DNA of 64,000 bases from Pratylenchus scribneri. Taxonomy: Eukaryota; Nematoda; Chromadorea; Rhabditida; Pratylenchidae. Position numbers and translations under genes: made by a program. The DNA is taken from positions 682,001-746,000 of the forward strand of contig JAQSEB010000181.1 of the NCBI GenBank assembly GCA_030063045.1, read 5' to 3'. Under the pieces are notes generated by a model. It had not been told where the DNA came from. It was given only the letters and a program-made list of their open reading frames with translations, and ran no database searches. Below are positions 9,573-21,547 of the stretch, piece after piece. Every line of letters begins with the position of its first letter. The first letter of the stretch is position 1.

Positions 9573-11856
9573 ATGCATCAAGACAAAAATTTGAATTTTA
9601 CTTGCAATGAGGTTTGTTTATTTTTTCTTTAATTTATAAAATCCTTTTGCAAATTTTGAATTTCTAAAATTGCGTTGCCAAAGGATGCATATTTGCTGAC
9701 CAAAATGAGAGATTCATCATGAACAAACTTAAAGATCTTGAGGTTTGTATTCCCCACTTATTTAGAGAAAAAAGATGCTCAATAAAAAACAATTAACTAT
9801 TTCTAAAAATATTATTAGGTTCCTTAATTTGTTGAGCATCTAGTTTATAAAAAGTAACTATATAATAAAGATTTTTAAGTTTTTTGGTTCTCAATAAACT
9901 AATTTATAAACTATAGTCATAAGATAGTACATTATTAGGAAATGTATGCGAAACGAAAAATTTGAAGTCATCTGGAATTTTAATATCATATTAAGATCTC
10001 ATATTAGGCTAAGCGTCATAAAATCGATACGGAATTCTCATGAAACAAGTTCAATCAATTAATGGTGCTGATTTTTTGAGGAGATATTTGATCAGATAAA
10101 AAAAATTTAAATTAAATTTTAAGAACATAAGGATGAGTCAATTAAGGAAAAGGCACCTAATTGACAAAAGCTTGTGGAAACAATTTAAAAGCTTAATATA
10201 AGTAAATTTAATAAATAAATAAATAATATTTAAACGGGCCATAGCAACAATTTCATGATGCAGGTTTAACCTGATGCTGGCAAAAATCTTTTTGAAATAA
10301 CGAAGTAGGTAATATTTAAATAGAAATAAAAACTAAATTATAAGCTTTCAGGACGAGTCGACAATGTGCAACATAATATGCAAGATCTGGTGGAAATTTT
10401 TGCAAAGGTTGCTTTTAAAAATCAATAAGCAAAATTAATTAAACAAAAAAGTTAATTACAACCAAGGACCAAAGCAACCATGGCGGCCTAGATCTTGATG
10501 TGGCAATGGCATTTGGTGTAAACATTTGCACAAGTTTACCCAGGTTAATATTTTTATAAAATTAAAATTTAAATTTAACACATTCATGACCACCAAAGCA
10601 ACGATGAATCAATTGCCGGCCCAGATCTTTACGTGACAATGGCATTGAGTGGAACCATTTGCACAGGTTTATCCAGTTAATTTACAAAATTTAAATTTAA
10701 CACATTCATGAACAACAAAGCAATAATGAATCAATTGCCTGCCCAGATCTTGATGTGGCAATGGCATTGGGTGGAATAATTTGCATAGGTTTACCCAGTT
10801 AATTTACAAAATTTAAATTTAACACATTCATGAACAACAAAGCAATAATGAATCAATTGCCTGCCCAGATCTTGATGTGGCAATGGCATTGGGTGGAATA
10901 ATTTGCATAGGTTTACCTATTCTAAATCAAAATAATTAAAATATCAAACATTCACAGCAACTACGGAAAAAATGGCATCAAAATAATGGCTTGTATCAGA
11001 AATGATATTCAAATTGAGCAGGTTAATTTTTTTCAGAATTTGAATAATATTTAAACCAAATAAAAATAAATTTAAAAAAACATTGAACAATGGGGAACAT
11101 GTGGGATCTATCCAAAAATTTGATAAACCAATTTAATAGGTTTATATTTGTACAAATATTAAAATTAAATTTTAACAAATTTAGGACTGAAAAATGCTGA
11201 ATCAACTGCCAGCGCAGATCTAGTGTGGCAATTAGCCTGAAAATTACTATCAAATTCATCAGGTTTTTAAGAATTAAGCAAAATTCAAACGAAATTTTTA
11301 GAAAACCAACTCAACGTTGATCTATTGCAGCAATCATTGACTCTCAACAGACACTGACAAAAAAACAACGAGGTTAATTACTAAAATAAATACTTTCTAA
11401 TAAATCCAATTAGCCTAAGATGATATTGTTAGTTATCTAGATCGATTTGAAAATGACATTATAAATTAAATTAAATAGTATTTCAGAAATGGCAGAATGG
11501 TTCCTTATGGCGAGCCGATAATGGAATGTGAACTCTGGGGGCCACTGCTAAATCAATGGTTTCAACGGTTTGTAATCCATTTTTAAATGAATTAAAATAG
11601 TCAATTCACAAAATTTGAAATTGAGATCTGGCCACTGAAAAAAAAATTGTGCAATCCAAAATGCTCCTATGGAAACTGCAAAAAACAAAAGATCTTTGCA
11701 TTCAGTACGAGGTAATATTCAAAAATTAATCTAGGATATAAATTATTTTATTAGAAATATGAGGCTGCTTCATTCTCAGAAAGATCTATGCAAGTGGAAT
11801 GAAAAGAATATGGAAAAATGGTGGCCCCCAAAATGCTTATTTCATAATGGTTGAGG
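9573..11856 (+). CDS. Array of short exon-like repeats (rightward), unknown or decayed gene
   Basis: The array starts with an ATG segment of exactly 13 codons and a GTTTGT donor (9573-9611). A series of 60-100-nt open segments follows, separated by short AT-rich spacers. Many carry the same AGATCT-coded DL core as the leftward array: HNMQDLVEIFAK (about 10370), GGLDLDVAMAFG (about 10490), ESIAGPDLYVTMALSG (about 10610), and ESIACPDLDVAMALGG twice (10677-10797 and 10798-10918). The last two repeats are 121 bp each and almost identical, so that part duplicated recently. Later segments (10940-11856) are more diverged and some contain stops. Either a gene built by exon amplification or its pseudogene; family unknown. 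Confidence 0.35.
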
Positions 11857-13100
11857 TAAATGTACCTTCTCGTTAAAAATTTTACATTCCTAAAAAATTC
11901 ATTTACATATCAAATGAATAATTCAATCATTTCTGGTAAAAATTTATATATAGATAGGATTTTTGATCAAATCGAGTTGTTCAATTCGATTGAGCTCGAC
12001 CAACTGAATCTATCTAGGTTTATGAAAATTGTACCAAATTGAATCAACGAATTTTATAAACTTATGAAAATAAAAAAATTAAAAAATTCTTAGATCTTAC
12101 CTTAGGTCGTTAACTAGAAAGTTTAACAATTGTGTATAGTCATATTTTTCGATGAAATAGAAGCAGATCTTTAATTTTCCGGGAGGGTGAGACCAAATAA
12201 ATAGCCCTAATTGGGTGCACAAAAATTTTTTTCTGAACGAGGCATAAACTAATCGGATGAGGTTTTTAAGTTTTTTTTTCAAAAATTTTAACTTGCGATC
12301 TTCCGAAAGAAAGGGAGCAATTTTTAATCTTTTAGGTTAAAAATACTAAAGATTTAAATAAATTACTATTTTTTCTGAATAAAATTCTTTGATTTTTGGT
12401 GTAACTGCAAATAAAAAATCTTATTTTTCTCATTACCACCATTGGCACTCGGGGTACCTGAACTTTTCCCCTCCCATTAAACGCCATTGCAATATACTAA
12501 ACGCGAATATTTCTTAGTAGGAAGCGGCAAAAAACGCAAGATTGGTACTTTTTTAGATTTTTTGTTAAATTTAAATAAAAATTAATTTATTTTTTCCTTT
12601 TTTTATAATGAAATTTTTCCCAAAAATTGCCAAATTAGGTAATGTATCAAAAAAAATATTCAAAAAAGAAAGAAATAATCAAAAATATTATTTATGGGTT
12701 TATCTCAAAACATATACAGATAGGGCTCGGTCTAGGATTCGGAGTATTGAAATCATAAAAAGTTAATTGTGAAGGTTTAAAGAAAATATAATTCCTAGTT
12801 TCCTGGTAATATTCGCGACTTTTGAAAAGTAGCTGAGCAACATGGCATTACTCCCCCAAACATAGATTGATTCAGTTTTTAGAGCTCTTTCGAATGGTAC
12901 CATATTCGTCCAGATTAGCCCAAAAATCCAAAACTTATAAAGTCAACTAAAGAAATTTAAAAAAACGAGAAGGTACAAAATATTTTTAAAATTATCTTAT
13001 TGTATGTAAACACAAGTTCTATAATTCATTAAATTTCAAGTTATGTAAAGAATAAAATTTTCAAGATCTATATTTTGTCTTATTTTTAAAACAGGTTAGA
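11857..13100. other. AT-rich intergenic DNA
   Basis: No coding exon, RNA gene or clear repeat that I can support. Confidence 0.5.
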
Positions 13101-13109
13101 TCATAAGTC

Positions 13110-13480
13110 AAAAAACGAATTTTGAAAATATTTCTCATTTTCAGAATATATTTTTTGTTCTCATTTTACTATAATAGGAATATGAGTTAAAAAATATATT
13201 TTGAAAATAAGTCCTCATTTTCAGAATTAATTTTTTATCTCATATTCCTATAATAAGAAAATGAATTAAAAAATGTATTTTGAAAATGAGGACTTATTTT
13301 CAAAATTCATTTTTTATCTCATATTTCCATAATAAGAAAATGAATTAAAAAATGTATTTTGAAAATGAGGACTTATTTTCAGAATTCATTTTTTAAATCA
13401 TATTCCTATAATAGGATTATGAGATAAAAAACAAATTTTGAAAATAAGTCCTAATTTTCGGAATTCATTTTTTAAACTCA
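13110..13480. repeat. Degenerate direct and inverted repeats of about 80 bp
   Basis: Four or five imperfect copies of a unit containing TTTTCAGAATTCATTTTTTA and its near complement AAAAAATGTATTTTGAAAAT. The unit alternates with ATAATAAGAAAATGA. Copies at about 13200-13290 and 13290-13380 are the most alike. Confidence 0.6.
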
Positions 13481-13680
13481 TATCCTAGCAATTTCCACAA
13501 AATGAGGGAAAAAATAAGTGGGCAAATGAGTAAAATATTTTCGCAATATTTTCAATATTAGGTCACATTTTTATAAGATCTTCAAAATCGGAATTCGTCG
13601 AAATGGCGTCATAACTAAAAAATGAGGACTCATTTTCAAAATATTACCGGGATGAGAACCCTATTTTGTTAGTCCGGGCT

Positions 13681-14612
13681 GGGGCCTATTTCAATTCAGT
13701 CAGAAATATGATATGATTCAATGATATATCATATTTTTGTTTCAATTAAGCCAATTTCCTAATTTTATGATATCATATGTGATTTTTGCCTATGATGGCA
13801 TATCATAGGAAGAAATCATATGTAAAGGAATCTGTTTCAATTAATTTTCCTATATATGATATGATTTCTCCCTTTCCCGCATCATATAATTAATTTAAAT
13901 TAATTTTAAATAATTATAACTTTTTTATTTAAATTTTTTAACACTTAATTTTTTTACCATTTTAATAAGAAAATTTTTCTCTATCGATTCATATAAAAAT
14001 TTTTGGAAAACAAGTAAAAAATTTTCCATTGAATTTTCTCTAAAAGTTCAATTTTATGGATAAAAATATTTTTAAAATACTTATAAAATTCATACAAACC
14101 AAAATAAATTATTTTTGAGATGATTAAACAACATTATCTTTGAAAAATCATATAAAATCAAGATTTAAATTTTGTTGGATAAATTATAGCTCATTGGATA
14201 GAGCAGAGTCTTTTCTACCAAATATTTTTTATTTCATATTTTTATGAATTTTTCTAAATTTTTTATGAATTTTTTTCGGCGCATCATATGCGGATATATC
14301 CCCTCGGAACCGCATATACGCGCATATGATTTTTCAAAGGGACGGTATCATATCGCTGATATGATGCATAAGGGAATTGAAACAGAAATATGACATATCA
14401 TTGGAAAAATCATATGCGCCGTATGATTTCTTCGCTGATATGATACGCATATCGCAGATATGATATTTGACTTAATTGAAACAGAAAAATATGATAAATC
14501 ATACGCAGCCTATGATTTTTGCCCCTTTTTAATTGAAACAGAAATTTTACATATGATATGATATCATATCGGAGAATAATATCATATTTCTGACTGAATT
14601 GAAATAGGCCCC
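13681..14612. mobile_element. Large foldback MITE, GGGGCCTATTTCAATTCAGT ends
   Basis: Long inverted ends: GGGGCCTATTTCAATTCAGT at the left and ACTGAATTGAAATAGGCCCC at the right. Both arms are rich in ATATGATATGA and in TGTTTCAATT or its complement. No ORF; about 930 bp. Confidence 0.85.
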
Positions 14613-15129
14613 TGGTTTTTTGCTTTTAAAACTCGAAATCAAGAAGGTTTTGAGGGGAAAGGCATTTATTTTATAGCCATCAATATGGGGGAAACTTTAA
14701 AACAAATCTCATAAAACGGTCTTCTAGAAGAAAACCAATTTTTTAACATAATAGAATTTTAAAATTCTAAAAATTTAACATTTATAATTTTTTGAAAAAA
14801 AAAGAAAATGAAATAAAATTTGGCCAAATTATTTCAACTGTTTTATTGCAATATAATTTTGTTAAATTTTCAATTAAAAATTTTCTAGGTACTTCCAAAG
14901 AGAGATCTGTGAAGGAATTGAAATTACGATATTGGCGCCGATTGCCAATTCCACATGGAATTATGAATATTACCCTCCATTTCCACCTTCTCCGTTATTT
15001 GATTCGAAAATTACAAAAACGAATGCCCAACAGGATGGATATTAATGAAAAAGTAAAATTTTCAAAATAAATTTAAAAAAGTCATTCTAACAATGATTTT
15101 AAAGGGAAATATTTAAAATGTAGAAAAAA

Positions 15130-15440
15130 AATATTGAAAATGTCGAAAAGAGTATTGAAAATGTCGAAAAGTTTATAACGGTTTAGTGGTTTGCCAAAAT
15201 TCATAAACCATATACCATTGGATAGAGCTCGTCAAGACGCATATATAATTTGTCATGGTTTAATTGGTTTTGAACCAAAACCCATTGATGGTTTGATTGG
15301 TTCAAAACCAATTAAAACATGACAAAATATATACCAATCGACGCGTCTTGACGAGATCTATCGATTGGGTATAAGATTTGGGGATCTATGACAAACCATT
15401 AAACCGTTATAATCTTTTCGCCATTTTCAATGTTTTTTTC
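15130..15440. mobile_element. Foldback MITE (GAAAATGTCGAAAAG family) in an intron
   Basis: The left end TATTGAAAATGTCGAAAAG is inverted at the right as CTTTTCGCCATTTTCAATG. Inside, TAGATCTCGTCAAGACGCGT-like sequence and ATACCA..CGA motifs pair between the arms. It lies in the intron between the first two exons of the FLYWCH-like gene. Related copies lie at about 19815-20195, 30290-30620 and 59250-59510. Confidence 0.7.
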
Positions 15441-15921
15441 GACAAATTAAATACCATCCAATTTTAAGTATCCATCAATTGTGTGGCTTCGAAAATATTT
15501 GGACCAAGAAATTAAAAATAATGAATTACGTTTGGCTTATAGCTATCATAATTATTTGATGGAACATCACTCGGATTGGGAAAATTCGGAGAAAATGTAT
15601 TTCAATATGATGTACAGATTTCATATAAAAAAATTGATGAAAATGTGGCAAAAATTCGAGGTCACGGTTTGGCCACTCAGTTCTGTCAGTGAAATTAGTA
15701 TGTTTTACATTTTTGGGTTCATTTATCTTTATATTATAAAATGAGATAATATTACTTTGCCGAAAAAACACTGAATTTGCCGAAAATTAAATGGCTTTGT
15801 GAAATAAATAAAAATTAATGGAAAATATAAAAATCGGCTTAAAGAATATTGATTAAAGAAAAATAATTAAAATAAGCAAAAAATATCAATTATTAATATG
15901 TTAATTATATAAAATAAACTC

Positions 15922-16291
15922 GGGAGCGACCGGGCGCTCCCTTAAACATTTAATACATTGGAATATCGATAATAATTTTAAAGGAAAAACCGGGAATGAA
16001 TGGGAAAGAGGGGTAAATCATGGAATGAGTATTGAGATTTATGGGGAAATGATAGAATTTATTGAAAATGAGGGGGAAAATTCAAGGATTTGACGAGAAT
16101 GAAGTAGTAAATACTCAGAATTGTATGAGAATTTTAGTACATTAATAGAAAATGACGGGAATGCTCGAGAATTAAATGTAAAAAGCGGGGAATAGTCGAG
16201 AATGAAGGTAAAGAGCCGGAAATAGTCAAGAATGAAAGGTACTCGGGAGCGGCCGGGAGCCGCGCAGCGGCGACCGGGCGCTCCGTTAAGC
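15922..16291. mobile_element. Small element with CGGGAGCG..CGACCGGGCGCTCC ends
   Basis: ACTCGGGAGCGACCGGGCGC at about 15918 recurs, lengthened, at about 16241-16290 (CGGGAGCGGCCGGGAGCCGC, then CGACCGGGCGCTCC), each followed by TTAA(A/G)CATTTAAT. A similar GC-rich motif, GCGCTCGGTCGCCGCTCCGC, lies at about 31294 near cyclin T. These are short GC-rich repeat ends in an AT-rich genome. Borders are approximate. Confidence 0.45.
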
Positions 16292-17817
16292 ATTTAATTC
16301 ATTGGAAATAAAACTGGAATGGTAAATTTATAATAACAAAATGGTTGGGAATGGTGCCAGCAAAAATATTGGTATTTTTAATAATAAAATTATAAAATTG
16401 TGAATTTAATTTTGTTAGATCAAAAGGAAGAGGATGTAGCACAAATGAATGACGAAGAGGGAAAAGATGAAGAGGATGATGAACCCGACTTTATGGATAA
16501 TTCGGGAAAATGCTGGGAATTTGGCAGCAAAATTGTGGATGAAAAACATTTGAAGGAATGGTGCCAAAACAAAATGGGTGGAATGATTGTTGGAAAGGAG
16601 GAAAAATTGACTCGACAATTCCATTGCCAATTCAAAGAATGCCAATTCACGGCAATTTTTCTGAAGTCATATTCAATTGTTTACACACGAAATAAACATA
16701 ATCATCGAATGGGAAATGCGAAAAATAATCGACGAGGAACCGAAGAAAAAGTAAGCCATTTTATTATAACAAATGATTCTTTAATTTTAAAAAATTAATT
16801 TTAATAAAAATATTTTTGAGGGTCAATTTATTTCACCAAATTTTGCAATTTTAAAATTGTAATTTTACCAAATTTGTCAAATTAATATCATTTTATATAT
16901 TATTTTTTTAATACTGTACTATGTGATTTTTAGAAAAATTCGCTATCCGCAACAACGGAAAAATTTTATACCGATCGCTGTGGCAAATTATGGCCTTTTT
17001 GTGCCAACGTTGGCAAAAATATTTCAAACAACATATTTCTCACTAAATTTGGCTTTAGTAGCATTATTGAAACTAATACAACTCTAAATTTACATTGCGG
17101 AAAAACAAATCCCACTGGTGGAAGATGCCCATTTACTGGAATTTACTTGAAATCGAATGAATGTTTATACACAAGAGGAGAACATGAACACACGAAAAAA
17201 GGGGTATTTGTTGGGGAAAATGATTTTAAAATTAAATTTATAAAAAAAAAATACTTAAGAAAATTCCTCAAAATATCGGCGAAAATTATTTGGATCGTTT
17301 TGGCAAAATTTGGAAATTTAACAAAGAAATTGGCAAAAATGTTGAGCGTGACATATTTCATAAAAAATTTGGTTTTCGTATCGTAATGAAAATTCTACCA
17401 GGATTTTATTTACATTGTGGAAAGAAAATTGCTAATGGGAATGGGAGGTGCAAATTTGCCGGAATCTATTTAAAATCAATTGGATGTTTTTATACAAGAG
17501 GAAAGCATGAACATACGCATATAGAAAAGGTAGCTATGATATTTTTATTTTCTTTTTATTCAAATTCACTGTCTTATATTTAATTATAATTAGGGTATTA
17601 GGGGTTTTTTCTTTTTTTTAAAAAAAGGTCTTAATTTTTTTCATTTTTTGTAATTTTATTATCCCGATTTTTCATAAGACATTTCTGTTAGTATTTAATT
17701 TCTCAAAAAATAGTAAATAAAATAATACCAGATTCCAACTAAAATTATTTAATGGCTCAAGAGTTTGTCCGACTTTACAAACCATATACCAAACTGGATA
17801 GAAATGGTCATGCACGT

Positions 17818-18212
17818 CCGGAGTCAATTCCACAAAAGACAAAGAGCAGTGCAAATGTGGTCAATTCCACAATAGTGCACATGTGAGCGTTTTCGACTTA
17901 TTATAAATCAAAAACTGGTTTTAGACCCAAAAAACCTTATATCATTTTGTAGATCTCATCGAGAGGCATCGATTGTATATAATTTGTCATTGTTTGGCCC
18001 AAAATTAAGGGGTATTAAACCGTTTAAACCATTTTTCTAGTTTTTGGTTTTAAACTTTATAATTTTGAAACAAATTTTGACAAATTATATACCTATCGAC
18101 GCGTCTCGATGAGAACTACAAATTATTATAATGTTTGTGGGTCTAAAACCGGTTCCTGATTTATAAGAAGTCAACACTCACATTTGCACTATTGTGGAAT
18201 TGACCTTGCACC
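17818..18212. mobile_element. Foldback MITE (TGTAGATCTCATTGAGACGC family), copy 2
   Basis: The left arm carries GTCAATTCCACAATAGTGCA and ATTTTGTAGATCTCATCGAG. The right arm carries the complements, including GCACTATTGTGGAATTGACC. It lies in the intron before the last FLYWCH-like exon. Same family as 6066-6468. Confidence 0.75.
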
Positions 18213-18819
18213 GGTCATGACATATTGAATAGTATATAATTTGGACATGGTTTGGTCAAAATAAAAATGGTATTAAATGGTTTAAGCCCATTTTGTCCAC
18301 AAACCAAGTTAGAATTGGTTAAAACTATGCCAAAATATTATAAGAAAATGTTGCGTCTTGACAAGTGCTATCGATTGATTATAAGGTTTTTGAGGTCTAG
18401 GATAAGCTTCTGAGCCATTATAATCCTTTTTTTGGCAATTTCATTGTTTTTTCGACAAATTAATCTAATGGGGAAAGTTTTTTTTATACGCATTTAAAAT
18501 ATTAAAAAAAATGATGAATATCTCTAAAATTAAATCAAAAATTTTTCTTGGGAACAAAAAATTTAAAGGCCTAAAACTTAACACATCAACCATCTGCTTT
18601 ATTTCTACTTTCTATTTAGAATCCTAAACCGAATGTTGGCGATGATTATGTGGACATTTTTGGCAAAGTGTGGCCTTTTCATTCGAAAATTGGCAAAAAT
18701 GTTCCAGATGGGATTTGGCGCAGCAAATTTGGCTTTACAACAATCCACCAGAAGCAACGGACATTGAATTTATATTGCAAAAAGGAAACAATCAATGGTG
18801 GAAAATGTACCTTTACTGG

Positions 18820-19205
18820 GGGTACGCGACGGTTAGTGGCCGGCCGGTTAGTGGCGGACCAGTTTTTGCTTTATAACTCATCTTAATCTAAACCATATTG
18901 AATGTTTTTATATTCATTTGATAGAGCAATGCATTATCTATCGAATGATATAAAAAACAGTTTATATTGTCTTAAATAAAAAAAGTTGTGATTTTTTTAA
19001 TAAAAATGGGCAAAATAGTGTCAAATTTTATGGTTTTTGAATTTTAAAAAATGTAAAAATATGTTTTAAAATTTGATTTTTATATGGACTCATAGAGAAT
19101 TTTTTACTCTTTTAAATGATATATAAAACATTATAAACCATTCATTAGGCGCCTAGCTATTAGCTTTCGCCACTAAACGGCCGCGCCACTAACCGTCCCA
19201 CTCCG
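18820..19205. mobile_element. 386-bp MITE with 9-bp target duplication inside a coding exon
   Basis: The flanks are an exact direct repeat CTTTACTGG at 18811-18819 and 19206-19214. The ends are imperfect inverted repeats that share GACGGTTAGTGGC and a second TTAGTGGCG. A 9-bp duplication suggests a Mutator-like (MULE) derivative. It cuts a codon-level match: the reading ACC TTT ACT GG before it resumes as A ATT TAT TTG after the second duplication, so the original uninterrupted exon is clear. Confidence 0.9.
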
Positions 19206-19622
19206 CTTTACTGGAATTTATTTGAAATCGAATGGATGTTTATATATTCGAGGAAAACATGATCACAAACATAATTGAATAAAGATGCTTTAGAGATGGC
19301 CAATTTTTATATTTTATTGTCAAATTTTCTCGATATTATTTATACTATAAAATTTTGAAAAGAATACATTTTTCAACTATCATTTTCGACCTTCAATAAT
19401 AACCAATTGGTTTTAGCCAATTGAATTTTTGTTTTCAGATAAATATTTGAATGCATATTTGAAATTTGAATGCAGATTGGAAAATTTGCCTATGGCAATG
19501 GCACAACAATTTCAAAGAATAATAACAAATTTTTCAATAGTGAATATATGTAAATAGTTACATTAAATATTTCATATTTATTATTTGTAATAATATTTAA
19601 AAACATAAGGATTTTGTTTGTT

Positions 19623-20828
19623 TTATTTATGAATGTCATTATTGGCATTGTCGTTCCTCTTAATTATGGGGCCATTTCCATAACTTCCTTTTCTGCCGAA
19701 GTAAAAGAAAAGCAAAGTCATCAAAAGAACAGATTGGAACACAACGTAGATGATAACACTTTGAGTTGACAAATAGAACTTAAATATTAGATTAAAATTA
19801 AAAGGATAGGTATTTAATTTGGTGAAAAATTATTGAAAATGGCGAAAAGAGTATTGAAAATGGCGAAAAGCTTATAACGGTTTAATGGTTTGCCCTAGAT
19901 CCCTAAACCCTATACCCATTCGATAGATCTCCTCAGGGCGCATCGAATGGTATATAATTTGTCGAGTTTTGACCAAAAATTAAAAGTTTTAAACCTAAAC
20001 TTACATGGTTTTTGGTTCAAAACTATTTAAAAATTGGTTAAACCTATACCGAATCGTTATCATATCAAACGGTGCATCTCGTCGAGATCTATCCAATGGG
20101 TATAGGGTTTTTAAGTTTAGGACAAATTTAAAAACAGTTATAAACCGTTTTATTCTATTCGCCATTTTCAATAATTTATTCGGCATTTTAAATATTTCCC
20201 AAATTAAAAATATCATAATTTGTGAAATTTGCCAAGAAAACCAGCTTAAGCTACATTCACACATATGGATCCGACACGTTGGAGGAGGAGTAGAATTTTT
20301 GGGTATTTCAAAAAAATTTCTACTTGCAAAAAAATAATTTTAAACCAAAAGATAGAGGACACGTTTCTGCATCAATGAAGATAAAATTTGAAATTTTCTG
20401 ACGACTATAAAAAATTTTTATGGCGGACCGACGATGCAAAATTTTTTTAATCGTAAGAATCAGTCGGAATCAGGGTCGGATTCAGCCCTATAAAAATTTT
20501 TCCACTTGTCGGAAAATTTCAAATTTTATCTTATTTGATGCAGAAAAGTGTCCTCTATCTTTGGGTATAAAAATTATTTTTTGGTCGCGTAGAAATTTTT
20601 TGAATGTAACTAAAAATTCTATTCCTGTTGACCCCGGCGCGTCGGATTCATGAAAATTAAAAAATATAAATTCGAATAGCCAAGAAAACAAATAATTTTA
20701 ATTTAAAATTAACTGACCGGAATATCCTTGGTATCAATGTATTTGCGGGCAGCTAGTGCTGCAATTGTAAGGATGAGAACAATCAAATATATAATGGAGC
20801 AAATGTTTAATAATCGACGGAATTCCAT
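19623..20828 (-). CDS. 88-residue two-helix membrane protein, possibly VMA21-like
   Basis: Two exons: 20718-20828 (37 codons from ATG, donor GTCAGT) and 19623-19778 (51 codons plus stop, acceptor TTTAAG). Both are in phase 0. The protein is MEFRRLLNICSIIYLIVLIL... with one membrane helix at about residues 6-27 and a second at about 43-65 (SVIIYVVFQSVLLMTLLFFY). A short polar loop joins them and the tail is basic and Asn-rich, ending DIHK. Length and layout match VMA21, the ER chaperone that assembles the V-ATPase Vo sector, including the lysine-containing C terminus used for ER retrieval. Sequence identity looks low, so the family name is inference; the gene model itself is well supported. 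The intron holds two foldback elements. Confidence 0.55.
19815..20195. mobile_element. Foldback MITE (GAAAATGGCGAAAAG family) in an intron
   Basis: AATTATTGAAAATGGCGAAA at the left pairs with TTCGCCATTTTCAATAATTT at the right. The interior has GATAGATCTCCTCAGGGCGC against its near complement. It lies in the intron of the two-helix membrane protein gene. Borders are approximate. Confidence 0.7.
20266..20651. mobile_element. Foldback element, GGATCCGACACG / CGCGTCGGATTC ends
   Basis: Arms pair over most of their length: AAGATAGAGGACACGTTTCT against GAAAAGTGTCCTCTATCTTT, and AAATTTGAAATTTTCTGACG against CGGAAAATTTCAAATTTTAT. Same intron as the preceding MITE. No ORF. Confidence 0.75.
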
Positions 20829-21188
20829 ATTTTTTTTATTATCCTTTTAAAAGGGAAAATGACAATTTAAATTTTTTACATAATTTTGAATTAAACTCTT
20901 CAAAAAATTGTTATTTGGTAGTATGTTCATTTCTTTTCAAGGCTAGAAGAAGGGAAAAAGAAATGGGCTCTAAAAGCCAAAAAACAAACCTGCTTTAAAA
21001 GCAATAAATTTTGTGAGAGAAATGAGAAAGAAAAGACTAGTCATCACAACACAAACCATTGGGCCACGTAAATTCCCTAACTACCATAGATTCTCTAGCC
21101 AAGGTTCGGCTTATCGATTAAGGGAAAAAATTTCCCATCTCCTGGGTCCAACCTTCCGGAAATACCACCCCAATTTTTCGCGGTTAGC
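20829..21188. other. Upstream region of the two-helix protein gene
   Basis: Non-coding as far as I can see. It contains the likely promoter and leader of the minus-strand gene starting at 20828, but I see no clear TATA box. Confidence 0.4.
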
Positions 21189-21547
21189 CGACATTTGCGG
21201 ACCCGACACTTAAACGGTCTGGTGCCGATGGTGGTAAACTATTCTTGCATTATATAGAGTATTTTATTAGGCATAAAATTAGCTACAAAAATGACACCAA
21301 AAGCTTTGGCCAATGTTGAATATTCGCTGAGTTATGGCCAAAAAACTGTTGGTTTAATCAAAATTGTTGTGTTTTTTACCGTTTTTGCCCATAATTCAGC
21401 GAATATCCAGCATTGTCAAAAGCTTTTGACGTCATTTTATAGTTAATTTTATGCCTAAATTCATTCTCCACATCAGCTTTACCACAATCGTCTCCACTCA
21501 CCAGAGACCATTTATTTCGTCCGCAAGTGTCGGGCTCACAAATGTCG
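21189..21547. mobile_element. Foldback element, CGACATTTG / CAAATGTCG ends
   Basis: The left arm has CGACATTTGCGGACCCGACA and TTAGGCATAAAATTAGCTAC. The right arm has the complements, ending GTGTCGGGCTCACAAATGTC. The centre repeats GTTGAATATTCGCTGAGTTA and GAATATCCAGCATTGTCAAA in opposite orientation. No ORF. Confidence 0.75.

Larger units (their letters stand above)
14889..19278 (+). pseudogene. Gene with four FLYWCH-like zinc-finger exons, last exon broken by a MITE
   Basis: Inferred exons: 14889-15061, 15469-15697, 16419-16750, 16934-17203, 17260-17529 and 18620-19278. Their phases join, but no start exon was found upstream. The first two encode a basic, helical, unrecognised region. Exon 3 is acidic (DEEGKDEEDDEPDF) and ends in FHCQFKECQ..YTRNKHNHRMG. 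Exons 4 and 5 are both 270 nt, and exon 6 resembles them. Each encodes a unit with GK(L/I/V)W, KFGF, C-x(10-11)-C, TGIYLKS or similar, then H-x-H. This fits the FLYWCH C-C-H-H pattern, used for DNA or protein binding. Exon 6 is split by an insertion at 18820-19205, so the fourth finger is probably lost. The first three may still be expressed. Confidence 0.55.
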
